64,000 bases of DNA. Origin: Bimuria novae-zelandiae CBS 107.79. Its lineage: Eukaryota; Ascomycota; Dothideomycetes; Pleosporales; Didymosphaeriaceae. The stretch is from assembly GCA_010015655.1 (NCBI GenBank), contig ML976781.1:1-64000 (forward strand), in the 5' to 3' direction. The translations under genes and the position numbers were made by a program. The notes under the pieces were generated by a model, which did not search any database, was not told the DNA's origin, and worked only from the letters and a program-made list of their open reading frames with translations. Below are positions 1 to 12,930 of the stretch, in pieces. Numbering within the stretch: position 1 is the stretch's first letter; the number at the start of each line of letters is the position of its first letter.

Positions 1-2003
1 TTCCTTTTGTTTGCTGTTTGCCAGTTATCTAGGATGTTTGCGCCTGGGTATATAGGAGATAGCTTACCTCTAGAGGCAGACGGGGGGATAGACATTAGTT
101 ATTTGGTTCATATATTGCCTGCCTTACTGCAAAGGGTGAGGGTTGTTGCAGTCGCATTGCCGGGTTAGAGATAGCTACGAATATTCGATTGTCTTCTTTT
201 AGCTTAGCGGGCGGGTTGGGCCGGGGCCTAGCAGGGATTAGGGGTTGACTGCCACCCCTATCTGAGATCTAGGGGTCTCTAGCTACGTCCGCCTAAGAGC
301 GGCGTCCCGACTCTTGGCTCCTGGGGTTGCTGTGACTAGTGTCGCTGCTCTAGCGGGAGCTAGGGGGGGAGTTGCTTAGGGAGAGCGAGGTTAGAGCCTA
401 GATAACTCTCTGCTGCAGCTCCTTAGTAATCTTAGCCTCTTAAGGGTTAGTGTAGCTCTCTGCGTGTTGGTCTACCGCTGCTGCGAAAGCCGTAGTAATA
501 GTGTTCTATAGCTAGGCAATCTGCTGAGTCTCGGTGATGTGGCGTTGGACGGCATCAGAGACGCGAGGTTTGGGAGCGCCCCCACTAGGGTTCTGGCTAC
601 TTAGAAGGGGTGCACGGTGATGCATGTCCTCCTGGGGCCGTCTTGGGGCGCGTGTATAAAGCTGCTGAGGGATCACAGGGTCTGGGGACCCTGTGTGCTG
701 GGAGGAGGGAGACTCTGCTATCCTGACAAGCTCCTTTGCGCGTCTGCGCGGAGGGCTAGGCGGACGTTAGAGGTACTCCCAGAATTAGCGCAGTGAGCTT
801 GTTCAGTTGCTAGGATTATTAGGGTCTTTAGAGAGGATATCTAAAAATCGAAAAGTTGGTGTTCGGTGTAGGATTAGGTGGTGATATACCTGTTGCTTTA
901 AAAGAGCTAAGGATAGTTAATTCCTTAAAGGAGGCTTTCTACGTATTCTAGAATAAGGGGAAGAAGTCGCCTTTAGTAATAAAAGCTAGGCCCTAGCTTC
1001 TATAAAGGTATCGTGATAGCTCTGCGGAGTAGGCTATTAATAGAGGCTTAAACATTATAACGTTAAGTAGCTAAAGCGTATAAGTTAAATAGGGAGGCAA
1101 GATAGCAAGCAGGATCCTATTCTAATTATAGTAGTTAATAAAGTCTATAGTAACGTGAGATCCGTGGCTGTCTAAGATTAAAAGTTAATATAATTATTAA
1201 GTCTTCTCTTTTATATAGTAATTAAACACCTGCTTAAGCCAGGCAAGCCTAATATCGTTGTTTGTCTAGCTAGAGGGTAATAATATAATAAAGACTTCGT
1301 GTTCTCCTGCCTTGATATCCTCTACCTAGCTTGATTGGATGCCCTTATTGGCAGCCTTATAGATGAGGCTAGGTGGCAGAGCTGATCCATTAGCGCAGAT
1401 ACATGCCAGGAGCGTGATCCACGCGCGATTGCTATCCTGGAGTGATGCCCTAACCTCCTTCTTTTCCTATATTAATCTGCTAAATATCCTTTCTAATCTA
1501 CTAACGATACTAATCAGGCAGCCTTTCTCATCCATATTATAGATATAATAAGGATCTATGCGATATTAATCTATCTTGCTATATAGAAGGTTAAAAAAGT
1601 GGCGATATTTATCTACTAAATTAGCTTTGTGGCGATTATTATCCATGCCGACTGTCTATTATAAGATAAGATAAATGCTGTGTTGGTTAATAAAGCGCGT
1701 AACCCAGCTCTCGCTAATTAGCTCCTTTGCTATTGTAGAGGCGAAGTTCTATATCATCTCCCTAGTAGGAGGTATATGTCTCTCTGTAAGTTTTTTAATA
1801 TATCGTACAAGCTCCTCCTCTTGCTGTGGGGTGAGTTTCTGCTGCTTAATATTCTTGACCTGTCGAGAGCGCGTTACTCCCCGATGCCTTCGGCCCAACG
1901 TAGATCGCTCAAGTCCATGCCTAGTAGCAACTTCTGTATATGAAAAATCTTCTCCTGGTTCTCGTGATTCGATTTCATCAATCGCAGCCTGATACGGGTC
2001 CAT
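1..2003 (-). pseudogene. Pogo-type transposase of element A (degraded)
   Basis: The reading frame starts with an ATG at 2003 on the minus strand and is open for about 85 codons to roughly 1749. It contains a psq-type helix-turn-helix (about residues 5-45, including DFSYTEVATRHGLERSTL and RRHRGVT) followed by a stretch typical of the second DNA-binding domain (LTPQQEEELVRYIKKLTERH). A DDE-domain remnant around 1215-1240 reads GLPWLKQVF. Downstream the frame is broken by many stops, as expected from RIP. Known family: DDE_1/pogo transposases of filamentous fungi, which cut and paste at TA. It cannot make a working enzyme as read. Confidence 0.75.
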
Positions 2004-2091
2004 ATCGGTGGAGTTGTCGCGTCCTGAAGTTAGGGTGTTTTGGTGTTGCGCGGGCATTACGCGAATCCGGGCATTACGCGCACGGACACGG
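1..2091 (-). mobile_element. Pogo-like DNA transposon A, right part only
   Basis: This is the right-hand part of a pogo/Fot1-type DNA transposon whose left end lies outside the window. Its right terminal repeat ends in GCGCACGGACACGG at 2091, followed by TA (2092-2093). The last 50 bases, including the ATCCGGGCA core, closely match the right end of element E (24612-24661), so A and E belong to one family. The interior is partly RIP-degraded, but 200-800 keeps more GC than the neighbouring elements. Whether the left end carries a matching TA cannot be seen here. Confidence 0.8.
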
Positions 2092-2169
2092 TACTTACCA
2101 AGGTTCACCCCGAAACGCCCGATCCGCGCATGCAACACCAAAATCTCAACAACGTGTAACTCTATTAAT

Positions 2170-2314
2170 ATAAACTCAATTAAGGCTGCGCTTGCAGCAA
2201 TAGAATCGCTAGAGCCTAGAGAAAAACTCATGTACGCGCAAATCGTAAGAAAGTATAGTATTAAGCCTACAACACTCGCTCGTAGGCATAAAGGTGTATT
2301 AATGTTAATTAATA
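2170..2314 (+). pseudogene. N-terminal fragment of transposase B
   Basis: The open frame reads ALAAIESLEPREKLMYAQI followed by VRKYSIKPTTLARRHKGV, which is the psq helix-turn-helix that starts fungal pogo-type transposases. The frame is cut at about 2314 by insertion of the Tc1/mariner element. After that element ends (3944) the B sequence resumes but is so TA-rich that little can be read. The start codon is not certain because the terminal repeat is read through in the same frame. Confidence 0.7.
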
Positions 2315-3942
2315 CCCACCACCCCCTGCACTAATTCGTGGGACACTCCGCGCTAAGGTAAGCAACACTAGCTATTAGTCTTAATACTACGATTTATTTA
2401 GCGCTGTGACTAGCTATATACATTAAAATAAAGCGTAGATTTTAGTTTATATAGTAATTTATATATACGTAAGAATCTTATACAATTTTTTTTTTGTAAT
2501 TTACTAGTATTCTAAGCAAATAGCCTTACCGCTGTTAGCTACTAGTTACTTGCACTAAGATAGCTTTTTAGAAATTAACCTACGTATTTCTGTAAGCGTA
2601 ATTATAGCCTATTCTTGTACAAGGATCTCCTTAAGATGCTGCTTTATGCTATCCCATATAGTCTCGGGCGGCAGGGGACTGTTAAGACGTCTTTTTACGC
2701 GTTGTTTAAGGATAAGCCATACGCCTTCTTGTGGATTGAGATCTGGCGACTGGCCTGGATAGAGTAGTGTACGGATCCAATTCACATCCTTGAGCTTCTA
2801 GAGACGTTGTTGAAGGACTTTGTGCCATGAGATGGGTTGTTATCCTCCTGTAGGAGCCATTCCCGCTGCTCTATTGTAGCACCTATACGAGCCTGTTGTA
2901 CAGCGTCTATATACGACGGCAATATGTGCTCTGTGTAGTACTCTTAAGTTATATAATGGCCGCCAACGTCTCCCTTAATAGCTAGAGGGCATTTAAGCTC
3001 CTACTTAATAAGCCTTTCCTTACATTTCTACTAGGTCTTGTGCTTATACTTGCGAAGCTTCTGCAGAGGCTTTAGCAGCGTTAATATATTAATATCGTTA
3101 TTATAAAAGCTAAGAAGGCCTTTATAGTACTAATATATAATAGCGTATATATATAACGTTAAAGGAGAGCTCTTTACAGGTTTCTATACGCTTATATTAT
3201 TTATTTTAAAACACTTTCCCTTATAGCGTAAAATACTAGGCTTCTAAAAGTCCTCCTTTAAATTAAAATAAGTCTTATTAGTCTAGTAAATAGCATCCTA
3301 TAAGCTAAAGATAGTCTACTATTAATTAACGTAGCTATAGCCTACGCGGAGATACTTGTTGTCGAGTGAAATCTCCTTCTTTGTGTAGGCTTGTTTATAG
3401 ACGCTGGCATAGATCCTTATATAGAGATTGTGCTCTAAGGCACGCTTTGTAAGTGGTATATCGTTCGTACAGATCTGTACGCCTAAGGGCTTGTCTTTAA
3501 TAGGGTTTATAGCATTATTTATTAAAGCTCTAAGCGTTAACTTATCTATACACTATAAATACTTAAATTTTATATATTTTTCGTAGCTCTTACGCTTGCG
3601 TACGCGTTAATAGTTATTATATTTCTTAAACTTCTTTATTTAGTAATAGCCTATAGACTTTCTTATGCTATGCTAGGCATATATATCGCGGGAAGGGATA
3701 ATACTATTATTATACTATATAGCTTTAAAAATCGTGAACGCTCCTTTATATTAGGCTCTTTAAAGATAGCATCTTATATAGGCGTATAAGGCCTTTCTAA
3801 TAAGCTATTAATTATCTTATTTAAACGTAATTTTATAGTGTTTTAGACGTTAACGTTAACGTTAATAATAGTAAGATTTAGTATTAAGTGTAAGGTGCTA
3901 ACTTATTAGAAAGTGTCCCACGAATTAGTGCAGGGGGTGCTG
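2315..3942 (-). mobile_element. Tc1/mariner element inserted in transposon B
   Basis: About 1.63 kb bounded by inverted repeats of roughly 30 bp with the core CACCCCCTGCACTAATTCGT followed by GGGACACT. These lie at 2320-2349 and, inverted, at 3911-3940. TA lies outside each end (2313-2314, 3943-3944). The outermost few bases differ in length between the ends (5 versus 3 before the core), so the exact left boundary may be off by one or two bases. The interior encodes a Tc1/mariner-type transposase on the minus strand. Confidence 0.85.
2600..3860 (-). pseudogene. Tc1/mariner transposase (RIP-degraded)
   Basis: On the minus strand the region 2850-2890 translates as LLQEDNNPSHGTKS, the block around the second catalytic Asp of fungal Tc1/mariner transposases (usual form EDNDPSHGT). 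About 30 codons later, in a neighbouring frame, comes YPGQSPDLNPQEGVWLILKQ, the block that carries the third catalytic acid (usual form SPDLNPIEHVW). The frame change and the many stops upstream show the gene is dead. Family: DD[E/D] transposases that insert at TA. Confidence 0.8.
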
Positions 3943-5526
3943 TACCTACTTCTAAAATTAATAAGCTCTTTACTTATAATAAGAGTACAAGCTCTTACGG
4001 TATATTAAATAGCTTATTAGCTAAGACCTTTTACTTATATAAGCTGTAATTAGAAATTTTACTTTATACATTATAAGGAGGGAGCTGAAAGTAAACTAAG
4101 TTAATTACTTTATTTAGTAATATCCTAATAAGCTTATTTTAAAATAAAAAATAAGGATTAATAATAGTCGCTATCAGGCTAATTTAAAAAAAGTATAGTC
4201 TCTACTTTAACCTCCTACGCAAGAAGATTAATTAATATTATATTAAGTTATATTATATTTATAATATAAAAAAAAATGCTATATGCTTAGTATTATAGGT
4301 TACTTAAAAAAGATCTTTAGTAGGGCCTTGTATAAAGATAGAAAGAAAGGATGTACTATTTAAAATAACTTATAAAAGTAAATAATGCTACTAGCCTATA
4401 TTTCCGCTAATAGGTTTTACCTTAAGCTTACTTTTATTTATTTGTTAGCCTTAAAATTATTATAAGACTTATAGCTATAAACTCTTCATTATAAGACTTA
4501 TTAAGTTTAAATTTCTTTATTACCCTTTAGATAGATAAATAATAATATTAGCCTTAAATAATTTAAATAAATATTTAATTATAGTGTAAAGATTAAAGCT
4601 TCATCTTTTTTATTAATTACTTTTCTTAAATATCTATAAACCTTATCTTATAATAGATTTTATTAAATACTATAATTAGAATAATATCTTTCTTATTATA
4701 TATTTTCCTTATTTAATATATACGCTATAGCCCCTTAATATAACTATATTTCAGCCTTTATTAATAGTTTACTTAAATAAGATCTTAGCTGTTATAAAGA
4801 AGAGCTAGGACCTTAGCCTAATAAGTAAAAGGAAATTTCTTTCCCCTCTTTTATTAAGTCTAGTAGGCCTTTTTAAAGAAATAATAATCTTTATGGCCTT
4901 TAAAACTATAGGCTTTTTACCCTTTAATTTTAAAAATATACTATATTGATTTAATACTAGCGTAAATCCTTTAAATAATAGTAAGTATTTAGTCCTAAGT
5001 ACCTTTAACTAAAGGAAGACTAAATGCCTGCTATATTAAATAATTAAAGATTAAAATAATAAATAAGCTTAAAAGCTAAGCTAAGCCTATTATTAAATTT
5101 TAACTTAAAAACTTTCTTTATGTGTAAGGTTAAGGGCTTATATAAAGCTTTAATTAATAAGGAAACGCGTAAGAAGTAAGACAAGCCTTTCTTACTTAAG
5201 GAGCCTAAAGGATATTATAGTACAGCTATAACGTACTCCACCAGCAAATCCGACAAACCACCAAACCCAACAAAAAGTCCTAGCATACCTAACTCACTAA
5301 TCGCTATTACTGCTAAAGATATTAGAAAGGTTAAAAATAGGTAATTTATATTTATTTCTTAATAAATAAATACTACTTAATTATTTTAATAGGTCTACGC
5401 ATTATGCCTAGTCTCTTTATATATACTATAATAACATTAAGTTAATAGTACTTTTATAGAGGCACTAACACCTCGCGCCTTTTTTTTTAATAAACTTACC
5501 CTATCTAATAGACTTATAGTAACCTA

Positions 5527-5687
5527 TATAAGGGGCTGGGTGCTTAAGGAGCCAAAGGTGCCGGAAGAATATTTATAAATTTAATAAAGAGTCTAAAGTT
5601 AAGCTTCGGATATTAAACTTGTATATATAGGGTTCGTATAACTAAGGGTTAAGGATCTAAGGTAATAACTAGGCATAGTCTATTATA
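5527..5687 (-). repeat. LTR of the gypsy element (3' LTR on the minus strand)
   Basis: Direct repeat partner of 14676-14835. Differences between the two copies are mostly C/T or G/A transitions (for example GGGCTGGGTGC here against GGGCTAGGTGC there), so both copies have suffered RIP independently. Confidence 0.8.
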
Positions 5688-7999
5688 TATCTCCCTTCCC
5701 TTTATTAAGGGTAAAGAAAAATCTTTATGTTTTATCTTACTTATGTAGCTTTACAATTATTTTATTATCTACTTATAATTTTCTTATTATTATAAACCTC
5801 TTACTAGTTCTATTCTCGCGTGTCTAATTTTATATCCTCACTATAAGTAGTTATTATAATAGTATATTCGCGTTAGTGCGTTTACTTATTATTATATATA
5901 TAAAATTACTTCTTGCCTAGCTTCTAAACCTTACTCTTTTATGCTCTCTCTTTTTTTAGCTTAAATTTATACGCTGTAACGTCTTACTTTTAGCCTAATA
6001 TTTTTTTAACTTCGTAATCTAATTCCCCTTCCTATTTTAATAAAATAGCCAGCCCTTTGCGTAATAGCTACGTAATAAAAACTTTTAAACGTTAAAAGCG
6101 TGTTACTAATTCTAATAATAAAATAAAAGAAGGTCTATCCGTATTATAATTACTTAGGTACTAATTTAAGAAGACTAAGCTTTTTTTTAAAATAAAACTA
6201 TTGTTTTTAACGCTAGCGTAACCTTCCTTAGCTAGTTTACTAAAAAGTTTAGTCTTTTTAAAGCTCGCGAAGCAAGTTCTAGACTTTCTTTTACGTTTTT
6301 TTTTACTTCTTTTTACTTTTCTAACCTTTTTTTAGTTTTTTATTAGCCTAGGTGTGCGTACTTGCTAACTTAATAAGCTTAGCTTTTAGGGTCTAATCTT
6401 ACTACGCGCGATAATTAAGCACTAGTATATTAATTATATTACTTATAAATGCGTCTATTAGTAAATACTAGCGGGTAAGATAGTGTCCTGTAAGAAGTGC
6501 TATACTTATAAGCTTATTAGCTATACTAGACAAGTATACTTTAGTCTAACTTATTCTAAATAACTTTAGGATATGCTCTACTAACTTCTTTCCCTACTTA
6601 AATTTAGCCTATCCTTAACAAAGTTAGCCGCGAAGAATTTACTAATGTTATAGTTATTAGTATAGGCTACCTTATAAACGAGATTTTAAAAAGTAGCTAG
6701 AAATAAAAAGCCTTTTTTACTAACTTTAACGCGTTCTATTCTACTTATATAGTTACTATTATTAATTACTATACCTCCTTTAAAAGTAAGACTACTACTA
6801 CTTTAGGCTCTATTACTTTTTCTTTTAAGGCCGTTTAGGTCTTAGCGCGCATTGCTATTATAGAAAAAAAAAACTTTTAATCTTCTTTAAAATTATGCTA
6901 CTAACTTTAAAGCATTCTATTAAGAGTATAAAAACCCCTTTATAAGTTCCTTTTAAATAATAAAGCTATCTTTTAAGTCTAATATTATATAGCTCTCTAG
7001 TAAGTTCGTGGTAGTAAATAAGGGCATTATAATAGATAGTCTTTAGATAATAGATAATATCCTCGCGAGAGCTAATATATCTACTTAAGCCTACTAAGGC
7101 TTACGCTAGCGGCTTTAGGCTATTATAATTAAAAAGTACTTAAGTAAGGAAAATAATGGCTTCCTTAATCCTAGTAGTATATTAGAGGACGGAGAAGTAG
7201 ATCTAAATATTATTAAAAAGGATTTTACTATTCCTTTAGTAGCTAAAGATACCTTTATTACCTAGTTCCTTTCTCCTTCTTACTTTAGTTTACTTTTAAA
7301 GCTTACTTTATGTATAAGGATTATTTCTTATTATTATAAAAATGATTTAGCTCCCTTATTATTCTTAGTAGTTTTAAAGTTTTTTTAAGTTTTTTTTTAA
7401 AATTCCTTCTTAACTTCTTTCCCTAATAGTTAACTTTATCCCTTAATAATGTTATTCCTACCCTTGTTTAGACACCTTTATTTAGCTAGATTTTTTAACT
7501 TAGTAAAGCAGGCATCGTAGAGCCTCCTTTAGGCCCTAATAGCAGCTAATTTAGGGGATATTATAATAGAATTCTATTAGGAGTTTTCTATTATAATTTT
7601 AATATAGCTTAGTAAACTTCTCCTAATAGTCTAACATAATAGCTTAGTTAAGGTTCTTATAAGGTTCTTAAGTTCTTTAAGAGTAGTTTTCTTACTATAC
7701 TAGGTATTCTACTCTCTTACCTCTACGGGACTAGCGTTCTTTATATATATTAATTATACTATACTCCTCCTTCCCTTCTTTTATTATAATTACTTCGGCC
7801 TAGGCGTTATTAGTAGTTTAACTAGGGAGAAGGTTTAATAAGGCTAACTTTAGTCTATTTACGTAAAACCTTAGGTGCATGTTTAGCAGGACGTCTAGTT
7901 TTATTATATAAAAGTTTATTACTTTTCTTATAGTAAATTTTCCTTACTTCTAGTTAAGCTTCTTACTTAGACGTTAGTTTTAAAGGTAGTTTTTATACT

Positions 8000-10600
8000 T
8001 TAGCTATATCTTATCTTCTTTCTTTAAAATTAAAGCATTTTTATGTTAATAGTTTACTAGGCACTCTTGTTCTTATTAGGCTATTACTCTTTTTACTTAG
8101 GCAAAGTTAAAAACCTCTTTAAACTTCTTTATTATTACCTTTACGGCCTTTTTTACGTTAGTTCTAAGCTCTAAGGCTAATCTCCATGCCCTAAAGTTCT
8201 TAACTAGTTTAATATTCTAGCTATAAGAGAAGAAAAATAAGCTAACTCCTATTAATATAGCTTTTTACCCTTTAATAACTATTTAAGCTATAGGAAGCTA
8301 CTTTATCTAATTATCTTATTACTAGTTATAGTATGCCTAGAAGTAAGCTTTAAAGATAAAGTTTATTTATTCTATCTGCTCGTCTATCTCTAGGTGCTTT
8401 ACTATAGATAGTCTTTAGTTAATACCTGCTTATTTATAAAGTATAGTTTAAAATTCGCTTACGAATTATCTCCCGCGGTCTAATGTAATAGAGGAGGGAA
8501 AGAAGTAGTCTACTACCTAGTATTAAAAGAACGCTATTGTAACTATAAATATATTAAAATTTAAGAGACTAATAAACTTAAAATCCTTACTAAGACTACT
8601 TATAATTACTATAATATTCGTGCAGCTATCGCTCTTAGGTAGAGTAATAATAAAATTTATCGTAATATCCTGCTATCCTTATTTAGATAGTAGTAAAAGT
8701 TTTAGCAAGCCATATTTCGCTTCTCTTTATAGTTTAGTTCTTTTATAAATATTACAGTTCTTAATATACTGCCTTACTTAGACATTCTTAGGAAGAAGTA
8801 GTCTTAAGTAAGAATTTTATAAGTATTTTTTTATTTTAAGTATCTTAAAGTTAGGAAACTATGCGCGACCGCTATTAGCTTTATTTATAAAAGTTTTAAT
8901 TTTAGTACTTATTATCTTAACCTATAGTATAGGTACCCTTAGTTATCTATATTATATTCTAAGATACTAATAAATAACTTCCACCTAGGTTTAAACTTCC
9001 TAAGCCTGTTCTTAATATAGACTTTTATTTTGCTATACGCGCTATCTATATCGCGTTCTACCTTTTATTATATAGTATTAAAGTCTAGTTTGCGTTGCTT
9101 AGTAGGGTTATCGCCTCCTTAGAGGGTTAATATAGGTAGTTTAGGGCATATTAGGTAAGCGAGCACTAGGTTCTTATTTATTTTAATATAGTTAGGTTCC
9201 GTTATAGTAATAGATATTTAGAGGATAAAAGATTTTAATCTATTATCTCTGCCGTCCTTTAGCAGGTCTTAGTCCCTTTAGAAAAAGGTATCCACTTTAG
9301 AGTTTACTAATCCTAGTCTATATATAAACGTTATATTAATATAGCTAAGTATATTTACCTACTAAACGTGTCGTTCGTCTAACCTTTATTTAGTAGTAAA
9401 ATACGTAAGGTTCTTATAATTAGTGTAAACTGTAAGGTGCTTTACTACTTAATATATATAGTCTTATTTATCTACGCATTTAATAACTATAAGTATTTCT
9501 TTATTATAGATAGCGTAGTTATATTCTACTAGGCTATTCTTTACTAAAAAGTAAGCTACTAGGCGCAGAATCTTATTATTATTATTATACTAGAAAAAGT
9601 ATTCCCTAATTAACTAGCTAAGGCATCTACTTCTAGTACTAATTTTTATTTAGGCTTAAAGTAGGCTAGCGTAAAGTCTATATAAAACGCTATTTTTAAG
9701 AAGTTAAATACGTGCTACTACTTTTATTCCTAGATAAATTCTATTCCTTTACTAGTAAACTTTATAAGGGGGCTTACTATGCTAAAGAAGTCTTATATAA
9801 ATTTTTAATAAAAGTTTATAAAGCTTATAAAGCTCTAGACTTCTTTTACTAAAGTTAGTAGCCTCTATTCTTAAATTGCCTATACTTTATCTAGGTTTAT
9901 ACTTACGTCCTTATTAACTTCTATAATAAATCTAAGGTACTTAGTCTTTTTAACGTAAAATTTAGATTTCTTAATATCTAAATGCAGTCCTACGACGCTT
10001 AACTTTTAAATTATAGTACGTACTTTCTTTTTATAGTCTTTTTAGCTACTACTAGAGAAGATAAAAACATTATTTATATACGCTAAGTAGTAGTTATTAA
10101 GGTACTTCTTTAGTACCTAGTTAATATACCGCTAGAACGTACTTGACGCGTTAGCTAGGCTAAAAGGAACTACTAGCTACTTATAAAGACTAAATTAGGT
10201 TTTAAACGCTATCTTTTATTCCTTATATTTTACTATTTAAAGCCTATAAAAGGCTTAAATTATATTGAGTTTACTAAACTATTTAGTCTTCACGAGGAGC
10301 TAAAGGGTCTTACTAATTAATAGTAAAAGGTACTAGTTTTTCTTTAAAGTAGTAATTAGGGCTTAATAATTAATATAGAAGCGTAGTACTCTACTAGGTT
10401 TTTTAGTAAATAAGACTAGAATAGTAGCGCTAGACTTACTTACCTAAATAAAGCCTTTATTTAAGTATTTAGTAAGCTCTTTTTAAAGGACAAGCAGCTC
10501 TTTATAAGACATATTAAATAAAGGACTATAAGGGATCTCTAGGGTCTCGCCATCTTTTTTCACGAGAGGGATAGAAAGATTCACTCTAGGTCTATAGTAC
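8000..10600 (-). pseudogene. Gypsy pol: reverse transcriptase and integrase remnants
   Basis: On the minus strand, from right to left, I read NKLPPYYRPRVNLSIPLVKK (10.6 kb, the segment leading into reverse transcriptase) and RELTKYLNKGFI with VLRFYINYRAL (around 10.35-10.47 kb). These are followed by VVPFSLANASSTFQRYINWV and YINNVFIFS, the degenerate catalytic region. RNase H-like sequence lies near 9.5 kb. Integrase follows with ISSLSKDFKFISLL and, further left, HLEIDEQIE in the place of the family's HPQTDGQTER block (8.3-8.6 kb). Stops occur every 10-30 codons. Family: Ty3/gypsy polymerase of fungi; non-functional as read. Confidence 0.8.
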
Positions 10601-11143
10601 GGGGGGAGCTTGTTAGCTTGTTCCCTATAAAAGATACGCCACAAGTCCTTAAAAGCTTTAAGTAGTAATTTTTATTAGTTTACCTTTAGCTTACGGGTTA
10701 ATGCCTTTTATATATCCTTTATTAATATAGAAAGCACTTTAGCCTTATTTCCTAGGCATTAATTACGCTAATCTAGGGCTATAAAAGCTATAGCTAATAT
10801 TCCTTGAAGCTTTATTAATAGTTTCTTACTTTTTTAGTTACGAATATAAGTACTTAAACTTTTAATCTAAATTAATTTCTTGCTAGGGCTAGTTTAACCC
10901 TATTCTTCTTTATTTAGGTTAGGCTAAGGATTAGATTATACAATCCGTTATTAAGTAAGACGTATAGTTATATTAGTTTTATATAGCTATTAATATTTAC
11001 TTTTAGTTAGACTACTTTACGTATAAAGAATTATATGCCTCTAATACTAATAACCTTTTATAAATAGTATAGGTTTTTACGCTATAGGTAGGCTTTTATT
11101 ATAAATTTTTTTAATATAAATTTAAAGGTTAACGTGTTTTATA

Positions 11144-11207
11144 AGCGAGCGGCCCATACAAGCGAGCGGCCCATACAAGCGAGCGGCCCATACAAGCGAG
11201 CGGCCCA
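11144..11207. repeat. Four tandem 17-bp units forming the left terminus of F
   Basis: The unit AGCGAGCGGCCCATACA is repeated three times without change and followed by a 13-bp partial copy. The right terminus holds the same unit inverted, one complete and one partial copy (12975-13004). The units are GC-rich and untouched by RIP although the flanking DNA is heavily mutated. Confidence 0.9.
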
Positions 11208-11329
11208 CCCCACCAACTTTTTATACCTTTACAGCAACCTATCTTAACAACACAATAAGATAATAGTATATAATTGCTATACTGGATTAAATAGTATCTA
11301 TAATATCGTTCTTGCATATTTGCATGTTA

Positions 11330-12930
11330 TGGCCAGTCTTCTTGCAGCGGCTGCAGCGTGTTAAAGCCTACCGATTAGCACCTAATCGCGCCTTATCTTG
11401 ACGTATTTCTACCTCTATCTGCTGCTTAACATCCTTTTAAGCGATAATCTTCTCTACTTCTACCTTTGTTAAGGTACCCTGCCTCTAGATCCGCTTCTTT
11501 TTACGCTATTTACGCGTTATAGCGGCCTTATTAGCCTTTTTAAGCCTCGCGATCTAATCGCGTATAAGCGTACTTTCGTGAGCTATTACCTTAGCGCCCT
11601 TTTTAAGCTAATTAAGCGCTATAATAATAAAAGTAGGTAATAAGCTTTTATACCTTTAAATCTTATTATAAATTAATATTAATTAAGCCTCTAGCTCGCG
11701 CGCGTTACTTAGTGTTTTAGCTTCTTAAAGGGTAACCTCTAGCGGAGGCGGCGTTAGCGTACGAAGCTTAACATTAAGCTTTAATATTACTAGCTCTAGG
11801 TCGTGTGAGACTAGGCTAGCGCCTCGAAAGCTTGCGCAGATATTTTCCTTTATAATTAACTACTTATAGGCTACGTAAAAGGCTAGTAGGAACTCTAGCT
11901 TCGTAATGTAGTTAATATAGTCGCGTATTAGGCTTTTAATCTAGCGGCTGTACGCGCGCTTTAACGGCGAAAAGTAGCTAATATTAAGTAGCTACAGGAG
12001 GTACGACGAATATAGTAGTATATAGAGAGTATAGATATTATTCTCCTTATAGAGCTCTTAAAATTCGAGCGAGTTATAGCTCTTATAGCTATTAAGTATA
12101 AGTAGCTAGCGCGCGCTTACCCTATACTTTGCTATATGCTTAATAAAGTGCCTTAGCTACTCTACTCTAAGCTTATTAGTAGTCTAGCTATTGTTGCTAA
12201 TAGCAAAAGCCTAGTCGCGCGGTATATTATCGTCCTGGTACTAGGTAGGGAGGTGATACTAGCTAGCGAAGATAATAAAGGGCGGGATCGCCTAGCTAGC
12301 AGCGCTAATTCTATAGATTGCTATAGTCTACCTATAATTGCCTAGCTAGATAGCCTTTAGCCTGCCGCGTCTCTCTAAGCCTATAATAACAAGCTAAGAT
12401 GATATCTTGCCTATTATAAAACTAGTCTTGTCGAAGTTGTAGGTATCCTTATTATAGATACTATAGGTAGCCTTTGTGCGCGCTACAAGCTCGAACTAAG
12501 CTCTAATAGTATTTAGATTCTTACATAGAGCTCTCTGCTAATTGTATAGTTAATTAAATTGTGTAGTAAGACAATTTGTTCGCTTAATAAAGTTACGCGG
12601 CTACTACTTGCTAACCTGTCTAGCGCCTTGCTTAGCGAGTAGCTTATCTGCCATATCTTGCATAGCACTTAGCGTGGGCGGAAATCCTTGCGAATCTAGG
12701 TTAAGTATATGCCTAATAATTACCTCCTCTTTTATCTTAGTAAGCTTCTTTAATTTAGGCTAGTAATCGCGTCGCGTAGTATTTCTAGCGCGTTAGCGTT
12801 AGAGCGTTATTTAGGGAACAGTAAATATATGTGCTGCACCTCTTATAGACTAAATTTGGTTTTAATTAATAGCTAAGATTGCAAGGTGTATATTAGCCTC
12901 AGCAGAGGCTAGCTGGGCCTGAATTGGGAC
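11330..12930 (-). pseudogene. Transposase of element F (degraded)
   Basis: From about 12930 leftward the minus strand reads AQLASAEANIHLAILAI and SIRGAAHIFTVP, a helix-turn-helix of the psq type. It continues with KLTKIKEEVIIRHILNLDSQ and GFPPTLSAMQDMADKLLAKQ, the second DNA-binding domain (HTH_Tnp_Tc5 type) of fungal DDE_1 transposases. Stops are scattered but less dense than in the surrounding gypsy element. Later parts around 12.2-12.4 kb and 11.4-11.8 kb are coding-like but were not resolved. Confidence 0.7.

Noticed and set aside
11129..11317. A 62-codon minus frame over the left end of element F
   Set aside because: Most of it is translation of the 17-bp terminal repeat units, so it is a transposon end and not a gene.
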